Assembly: GCA_977017575.1 (NCBI GenBank) | Contig: CDRNVI010000029.1 | Coordinates: forward strand, 682,001 to 746,000 | Source of the DNA: Paramoeba atlantica | Lineage: Eukaryota; Discosea | Length of the DNA stretch: 64,000 nt | Direction: 5' to 3' | Shown here: one piece after another, positions 58,463 to 64,000 of the stretch | How positions within the stretch are numbered: the first letter of the stretch is position 1 | Layout: each line of letters begins with the position of its first letter | Notes under the pieces: model-generated | The model's input: the letters and a program-made list of their open reading frames with translations, nothing else | Database searches by the model: none | Told to the model about the DNA's origin: nothing | Translations under genes and position numbers: made by a program

Positions 58463-59536
58463 TTGAAATACACTCCAGAATGTTTTTCTGCATATACTAG
58501 ATATGTGATCCGAATACGGAAGCCCACTGATTTCAGCCGCTTGGGACTTCTTTCAAACGTTAATCTTTCAACGTCCCCTGAAGAATGTTCTTCTACCCCA
58601 TATATTGATACTTCTACTGACGATCCGTCTTTCTACACATACGAAGGTCCGTATTGTGTGTCAAGCTGTGAAGCTCGTATGCGGGCTTCCAATGAATTTC
58701 TTACGTACGTGATGCGCAATATTTCATATTTTCTCCCTGTAGCAGAAAGTCTCTGTCGGAGATGGCACTGCAGCGCAATATTGTCTGAGGAATCTACTGC
58801 ATGTGATGATCTTGCAAAGTACATGCACGATATATCTCCCAGAGCTGCGATTGCGTATAAATGTGAGGAAGTCATCGCTCACACTTTGTACATAGCAAAA
58901 TGCTGTGTGGCGGGCAAAATACATTTTGGAGATCTCCGGTTTTCTGTTTCGGATGCTCGGGCCTCGGCCGCTCTGAACACTCTTTTACGAGCTGAGTGCT
59001 ACTCTGGTGAATACGCTGAACGTCGCATTCCGTGCTTTACGCCTTCTATTTCCCTTCCTAGTGCGGATGAGAGTACTGAGAAAATTTATTCGATACAAAA
59101 AACATTCCGTATCACAAATTTATGGCGTCGTACTTGGGACGGTCACTTTAACAAGAACACCATAGAATACTCATGTTTGATTCTAAAACAAAGGATTTTT
59201 CTATCTTTAACAAAAGACACTAAAGATTGTCCGCTAATTTTGTCTCAGTTTTTATCAAGGAAGGAAATCTGCTGTATTTTGCGAGGTTTACCTACTATTG
59301 ATTACGAAATAGAAATGTGTGGGCCTAATTATAGCGCAACATGTAACATACGAATACCGCGCGGGAAATTACTGTCTTCAATTGGGGACATCGGTCGTAG
59401 AAAGGTTGAAGCTCAGCGCAACGCCGCCTTCTCGGCCCTACAGGATATTTTAAATTTCCCTGAGATGTACGGTTTACACGCTCTTGTATTAGGCGAAAGA
59501 TATTCTTTGGACGAATTCGAACACGTAGGAGTATGA
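58463..59536 (+). CDS. Protein with C-terminal dsRBD-like domain, 5' end unresolved
   Basis: The open frame runs from about 58337 to the stop at 59536 and lacks an in-frame ATG until codon MRASNEF (about 58678). An upstream ATG at 58244 is in the same frame but separated by stops, so a small intron or a frame error near 58280-58450 is likely. The body has FLTYVMRNISYFLPVAESLC and HTLYIAKCCVAGKIHFGDLR. Residues near the end (CGPNYSATCNIRIPRGKLLS, then GRRKVEAQRNAAFSALQDIL) fit a double-stranded-RNA-binding domain: G-P-x-Y-x-A-x-C-x-I start and K-x-x-A-x-x-x-A-A-x-x-A-L helix. I recognise nothing else; RNA processing is a guess. Confidence 0.5.
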   Translation: MKYTPECFSAYTRYVIRIRKPTDFSRLGLLSNVNLSTSPEECSSTPYIDTSTDDPSFYTYEGPYCVSSCEARMRASNEFLTYVMRNISYFLPVAESLCRRWHCSAILSEESTACDDLAKYMHDISPRAAIAYKCEEVIAHTLYIAKCCVAGKIHFGDLRFSVSDARASAALNTLLRAECYSGEYAERRIPCFTPSISLPSADESTEKIYSIQKTFRITNLWRRTWDGHFNKNTIEYSCLILKQRIFLSLTKDTKDCPLILSQFLSRKEICCILRGLPTIDYEIEMCGPNYSATCNIRIPRGKLLSSIGDIGRRKVEAQRNAAFSALQDILNFPEMYGLHALVLGERYSLDEFEHVGV

Positions 59537-60442
59537 ACTGTATACACAAAACAATGCTACTTTTTTATTCGAATTATTTTTTAATGTATTCTACGCTTAA
59601 ACCTCTGGACATCATCAAAAGAATACTATTACGTAGTGTAAATATCGCAAGACTTTGTTGATCTCATAAAAAATGTTTTTCTTGGATTATTTTTTTGTTT
59701 TCTTTTTAGGTCATCTTCAACTTGACACGCTTTTGTACTGTTTCCAAATTAATCATTTTATGATGGACATCTACGTTTACATTCACACATATGTACATCT
59801 ACATTAGATCCAGGCTATTAGTCCAGGCTATTAGATGTCCATCCAGGGTATTACTTGTTCTTTTAACTTACCAGCACTTTTTCTTGCTCCGATGAGCGGT
59901 ATACAGAATTTTAGCTGCAGATGATGTGGTCTATATTGTAGTCGTTCGATAGTTTCGGAAATTTTCATATTTTTCTTTATTGAGGGAGATACTATTCCCT
60001 CGCTGTCCTATATGAATAGATTTTGGTCTATATTACTCCCCCTCTCATTAATTGATTATAATTATAATTATTAATAATTATAATTAATAATTATTAATAT
60101 AAATATTTTATATATTTTATTTATTATTATTAATTAATAATAATTAATAATTATAGACCTCTAAAACTCATTAAAGAGTTCGTTTATAGAAATTTAATGA
60201 GATTATAATTCTGAGTTGCACTTCTACAATTATAAACCTCAAATTCTTCATTTTTTATCTAGAAAGACACCTGTACGACATACTTTGCACTAAAAATTGC
60301 TTCAAAGTTGAACGAAGTGTCTCGAAAATCAAGAATTTGAAGTCCATAATAAGAAAAAATCACTTATCGAATCTCATTAATAATCATAAACTATAATTAT
60401 TAAAGAGTGTAAACTATAATTAGAGTGTAAACTATAATTATT
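59537..60442. repeat. AT-rich spacer with simple repeats
   Basis: Repeats of ccaggctattag at about 59807-59860, an almost pure A/T tract of taa/att units at 60045-60150, and three copies of a gtaaactataatta unit at 60385-60440. The word ctccccctctcat at 60037-60049 has its inverse at about 62737-62749, on the far side of the LINE. Confidence 0.6.
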
Positions 60443-62695
60443 GAAGAGTGTGCTAACGGTTCACCTACCTCGGCGCTTAAGCGCGCTGGGGAACTGGTTA
60501 GAGCGGGCGCTTTCTCCAGAGCAGCGAAAATACTCGAAGCCCCTTTGGATCCCCCCGCTAACCCTTCCGCGGCCTTAGACCAAGCAAGACGCCTCCATCC
60601 GACCGGGGGCCCATATACCTCCGGCATGTATCGCTACGACCAAGATGTCCACGGGGCGCTCCCGTCCCCGGCGGATGTGGCCCGGAAGGTCCGAGGCTTG
60701 GCTCCGCTTCGTGCCCCGGGACCGTCCGGGTGGACCAAGGAGCTACTGGCCCCGGCCCTTATGGAGGATGATCCCCGGGAATGTGTGACGTGGATTGTCC
60801 ACGGTATCATTACGAACACCCTCCCTAACTCCATGAGGGAGATACTAACGGGGGCCACCCTTAAACTGTTTTCCAAACCGGGTGCCCCAGCGGGGCATCA
60901 CTCGACCTATCGACCAATTGCCATGGGCGAAGTGTTCCTGAAGCTGGCGGGACTCCTCGCCCTTGAAAGGGTGCGCGAACACCTCCCAACCGTCTTCCAA
61001 GGGCTCCAATTCGGGGCCCAATACACCCAAGGGTGTGAACACATCGTGTACGAGGTGCGCGATCACTTCCGAGACAGGCCCGACGAGGATATTGTCGCGG
61101 CGGACCTCGAGAATGCCTTAACAGCATCTCGAAGTCAGCTATTTTCAGGGCTATACGGGGGAACCCCAAACTTCTCCCCCTCGAGGGCATTACCCTTTTC
61201 GGATACGGGAAACCCAGCGCTCTTCATCTGGGCGAGGGCAATGTCCTCATGGGCACCAGGGGGGTCAAACAGGGAGACCCGCTCGCCCCTATCCTGTTCG
61301 CGATCGGGATACAGGGGGTCATCTCTCGAGTGGCGGCCAAATTCCCCAGCTCCTTGAAATTATGGGCTTACCTCGATGACGTCACCCTTGCTGGGGAGCC
61401 CAAGGTGTGCGGGGAGGCCCTCGATGCCCTCCGAAATCAAAGGTTGAAGCTAAACGCTGCCAAGAGTAAGGTCGCCACCCGCGGGGGTGACCTATACTTG
61501 GCTTTCAAAGGTACCAGAATGGTGCACTCCCCGGGCGGGGTTAAGCTCCTTGGAGCTTATATTGGAGCTTCGGAGTCGGTTGAGGAGGAATGGGTGTTCT
61601 CCAAGGTACCCAAAGTGGCCTCCTTCCTGGGGAAACTGAAGGACCTCCCCAGGCAATGCGCCTTACCCCTCCTGCGGCTATGCGGCAGCCCGCGCTGGAA
61701 TTATATTGTGCGGACGCACGAACCCCTGGTCACCAAGATGGCCAATAAACAAATTGACTGTGCCATCAAGGCGTGCTCTGAAGCCTTACTCGGAGGGATG
61801 GACCCCCTTGAAAAGTCGCCGTTCTCAAATCCCCTTTTTACGGCGGACTTCCTAGGAACCATTCCTTTCGAGCACAAAGGTGAGGGGCAAAGCCACACAT
61901 GCAGGGCAAAGCCAAAAACGCCCTCCAAGGCCTCACTCAGGGTACGCCAGCCAAGGAGCTGAGACGCAGCTTCTGTGAGGCGGCCATCCAGAAGGCCCCC
62001 TCGGCCACCCATTTGGTCTGTGTGAGACAGATTCAAAACATCCACTCTACCAAATGGATGAATGCGTGGTGGAACAGGCCGGAATACTACATGCGGGACA
62101 CCCGAGTGGGAAACAGCGGCCCGCCTTCGGTACTTGGTCTCCCCGACCTCCGAACCTGAACTACAGTGCGTGTACGGCGCCACCCTCAGGAACGAGGATT
62201 TTTGCATCCACGCGCTGGACTGCAAGAAGGTCAGGGGCAAGACCCAAGCCTCTCGACATAAAGTAGTTAAGGAAACCTTCCGAGACCTCCTAATCAACTA
62301 TGGTTTCTCCCCAGACCTTTGCGAACCCAGGTTCGACAACGGTCGAGGCCCTGACATATGCTTCCAACTGGGCTGGAAGCTCGCCGTTGTGGACGTCACC
62401 GTGGTCAACCCACTGGCCCCGTCCTACGTAGATAAGGAGGCCGCCCATCCCTCTTATACACTGAGGATGGCGGAAGGCAACAAGCGCCGCGCCCATGACG
62501 AGATGGCGGCCGCCAGATGGATTTTTTCCCCCTGGCCTTCACCACCTATGGCGTGCCTGGCCCCAGAAGGCATCTATGGGGTGCCTTGCCATCCAGAAGG
62601 GCAATGCCCAGATAGTGCAAGCGGCGGTACAGGATTGGTACCGTCGCGGGGTGCGCTAACTGGGGTAGGAGCGGGGGTGAAAATATAATTACGCA
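60443..62695 (+). mobile_element. LINE (non-LTR) with restriction-like endonuclease, decayed copy 2
   Basis: Plus-strand remains of one reverse-transcriptase ORF. The N-terminal part of the RT (LRAPGPSGWTKELL, GATLKLFSKPGAP, YRPIAMGEVFLKLAG) is in one frame to about 61150. GVKQGDPLAPILFAIGIQGV and LWAYLDDVTLAGEP (the catalytic YxDD) are in a second. The region from about 61900 (LQGLTQGTPAKELRRSF, HSTKWMNAWWNRPEYYM) is in a third. The CCHC-like knuckle and the PD-(D/E)XK-type end (DICFQLGWKLAVVDVTVVNP) close it. So there are at least three frameshifts, and a deletion of about 115 bp near 62515-62590 relative to copy 1. The 5' part (any DNA-binding fingers) is missing. It ends with a G-rich word and gaaaatataatt. 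Confidence 0.8.
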
Positions 62696-63178
62696 TCATA
62701 GATTATTCAATTATAGTTATAAACTAAAGTGCTCTTATTTATGAGAGGGGGAGTATTTTTTAGGGGGGCTAATAGAATTTTACGTAGACTCCCGAGTACG
62801 ATATAGTAGAAAGATTTTTTTAACTAAAGGGAATTTTAGTACACTTTGTATTAATATCTCAGAATAATCTCACTTCGTAGTAATATCTCATTTTACATGC
62901 AATCTTGCATTGAAAATATCACACTCATTTTTCGAAAAATATTCTTTTATCCAGGTAATAATTCGTAAGCTGCGTAGGATCATACTTTAGCAAACGATAT
63001 ACGACCGTTCAACTAATTCTTATTTCCACTAATGTTAGGTAAGCTATGGGTAAGCCGATGAAGCATTTCCCTTTACCGTCACCAAGCAAAGCGAAACGAC
63101 ATTACTACTTCTGCTCCATGCAAGTACAGTGAGCCACTACACATTTTCTAAACTGATCTCCACAAAAGCACAAGCAAA
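62696..63178. other. Intergenic, nothing recognised
   Basis: AT-rich, with atgagagggggag at 62737-62749, the inverse of a word before the LINE. An aatatctca word recurs at 62850-62895. No gene. Confidence 0.4.
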
Positions 63179-64000
63179 ATGTTCTTTTCCCGACCACGAA
63201 GCCTTTTCATGTCCGGATTCTGCAAAGCCTATGACGAGTTCCGCGAGCGCTACGCTCGTTTCGAACTCGCCCGTAAATCCGAGAACCCCATCTCCTTCAA
63301 AGAGGCCATGACGGAGGACCTTAAAAAATCCCGCCACCCCAAACCCAAACGTGTCCGCACCGAGGAGCTCCTCATCACCACCACCGCCTCCCACATCGAG
63401 GCCGGTGGGGAGGTCTCCGAACAGGCCGTCCGCGACCAAACCCCCGCCTCCTTGGTCGCCGGAGGCCAGGCCACACTCCAAAAAGGCGCTCCTCTCCCCC
63501 AACTCCCCTATCTCACCAAGGAGTTCCTCCTGGAGGCCTCCACCCCCGGCGGGGAGCCCGATGTTTGTATGATCTGCAACCACTCCCTTCCCCTCAGCTG
63601 GGCGAACCACATCCACACCCCCCAGCACCGTATCACCGCCTCGACCTTTACGATTCTGCTCAACCGACACCGCGGCCAGGACGTGGACCAAATCTTTCGT
63701 GCCTTCACGGGTTCCGCGCTGCTCCACCCCGCGGGGTACTACGTGTGCCCCGAGCTGGTCGGGCAGATTGGGAGCGTAGCGGATATGGCCATGAAACTCC
63801 GTAGCGTGCTGTCCTATTTAAGGCGGGAGAGGGTACTGCAGTACTCGATGAGTTTGGTCGGGATGCGAGCGTGTTTTGAGCAAATGGAGCGGCTGGGGGA
63901 TTTGGTGCTGACCCCGATTATTAGTGATGTGTTGGGGTCGATTTTTGATGTGGATACGGAGTATAATTTAATGCCGATTCTGGCGCCTGGGTTGTCGAAT
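63179..64000 (+). CDS. Zinc-finger protein, 3' end beyond the window
   Basis: A continuous frame of 274 codons from ATG 63179 to the window edge, with no stop. The start MFFSRPRSLFMSGFCKAYDE could be a mitochondrial presequence or the gene could start at the next Met. A U1/matrin-like finger lies at residues about 130-150: CMICNHSLPLSWANHIHTPQ followed by HR, with Cys-x2-Cys and His-x4/5-His spacing. The rest is helical (DMAMKLRSVLSYLRRERVLQ, MRACFEQMERLGDLVLTPII). No family recognised. The coding strand is C-rich up to about 63640 and G-rich from about 63700, the same switch seen in other genes here. Confidence 0.65.
   Translation, partial: MFFSRPRSLFMSGFCKAYDEFRERYARFELARKSENPISFKEAMTEDLKKSRHPKPKRVRTEELLITTTASHIEAGGEVSEQAVRDQTPASLVAGGQATLQKGAPLPQLPYLTKEFLLEASTPGGEPDVCMICNHSLPLSWANHIHTPQHRITASTFTILLNRHRGQDVDQIFRAFTGSALLHPAGYYVCPELVGQIGSVADMAMKLRSVLSYLRRERVLQYSMSLVGMRACFEQMERLGDLVLTPIISDVLGSIFDVDTEYNLMPILAPGLSN

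Noticed and set aside
1-64000. LTR retroelements or virus-like elements
   Set aside because: No long terminal repeats, capsid, protease, integrase or envelope-like reading was seen; the only reverse transcriptase is of the LINE type.
1-64000. tRNA or rRNA genes
   Set aside because: No convincing tRNA B-box with a matching acceptor stem and no rRNA-like sequence was noticed by eye; a covariance-model search was not possible.

Overview
The window looks like nuclear DNA of a compact protist genome. It carries many eukaryote-only housekeeping genes: RRP6, BMS1, the TFIIH helicase XPB, PEX12, a proteasome alpha subunit, CCT4, La, and a cap-binding CBP80-like protein. Genes are short, mostly intronless and a few hundred bases apart. 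One convincing intron is seen, only 47 nt long. I cannot name the species. Every host gene I can support with confidence, about 27, lies on the + strand; the minus strand holds mainly transposon remains and one doubtful membrane-protein ORF. Such one-way gene arrays recall kinetoplastids and dinoflagellates, but no spliced leader can be shown from this sequence.

Layout: 1-6.5 kb is repeat and transposon rich, with dispersed repeats, a pogo-like transposase split by a foldback insertion, and a frameshifted leucine-rich-repeat (LRR) gene. 6.5-37 kb is a dense array: zinc-ribbon protein, SFM1-type methyltransferase, RRP6, UEV, a small membrane protein, proteasome alpha4, ARMC1-like protein, LRR protein, SET protein, PEX12, GMC oxidoreductase, LRR protein, BTB protein, BMS1, CBP80-like protein, XPB. 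37-41.8 kb is a second repeat-rich gap with a truncated LINE, an RRM-like protein and an ArdC-like protein. 41.8-46.2 kb holds BCKDH E1-alpha, an unknown membrane protein and class I fumarase. 46.2-53.7 kb is transposon territory (two Tc1/mariner remnants, a hAT derivative with 8-bp target duplication, a TA-flanked MITE, a pogo-like transposase) around a fourth LRR gene. 53.7-59.5 kb has CCT4, ribulose-phosphate epimerase, La and a dsRBD-like protein. 59.5-62.7 kb is AT-rich with a decayed, longer copy of the same LINE. A zinc-finger gene runs off the right edge.

The genes cover unrelated cell functions (RNA processing and ribosome biogenesis, transcription/repair, protein folding and turnover, peroxisome import, mitochondrial metabolism), so this is not a functional operon. 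Three things stand out: a base-composition switch inside many genes, from C/T-rich near the start to G-rich further on; a dispersed family of four small LRR proteins sharing an N-terminal Trp/Cys module; and several nested DNA transposons whose ends and target duplications can be read exactly.
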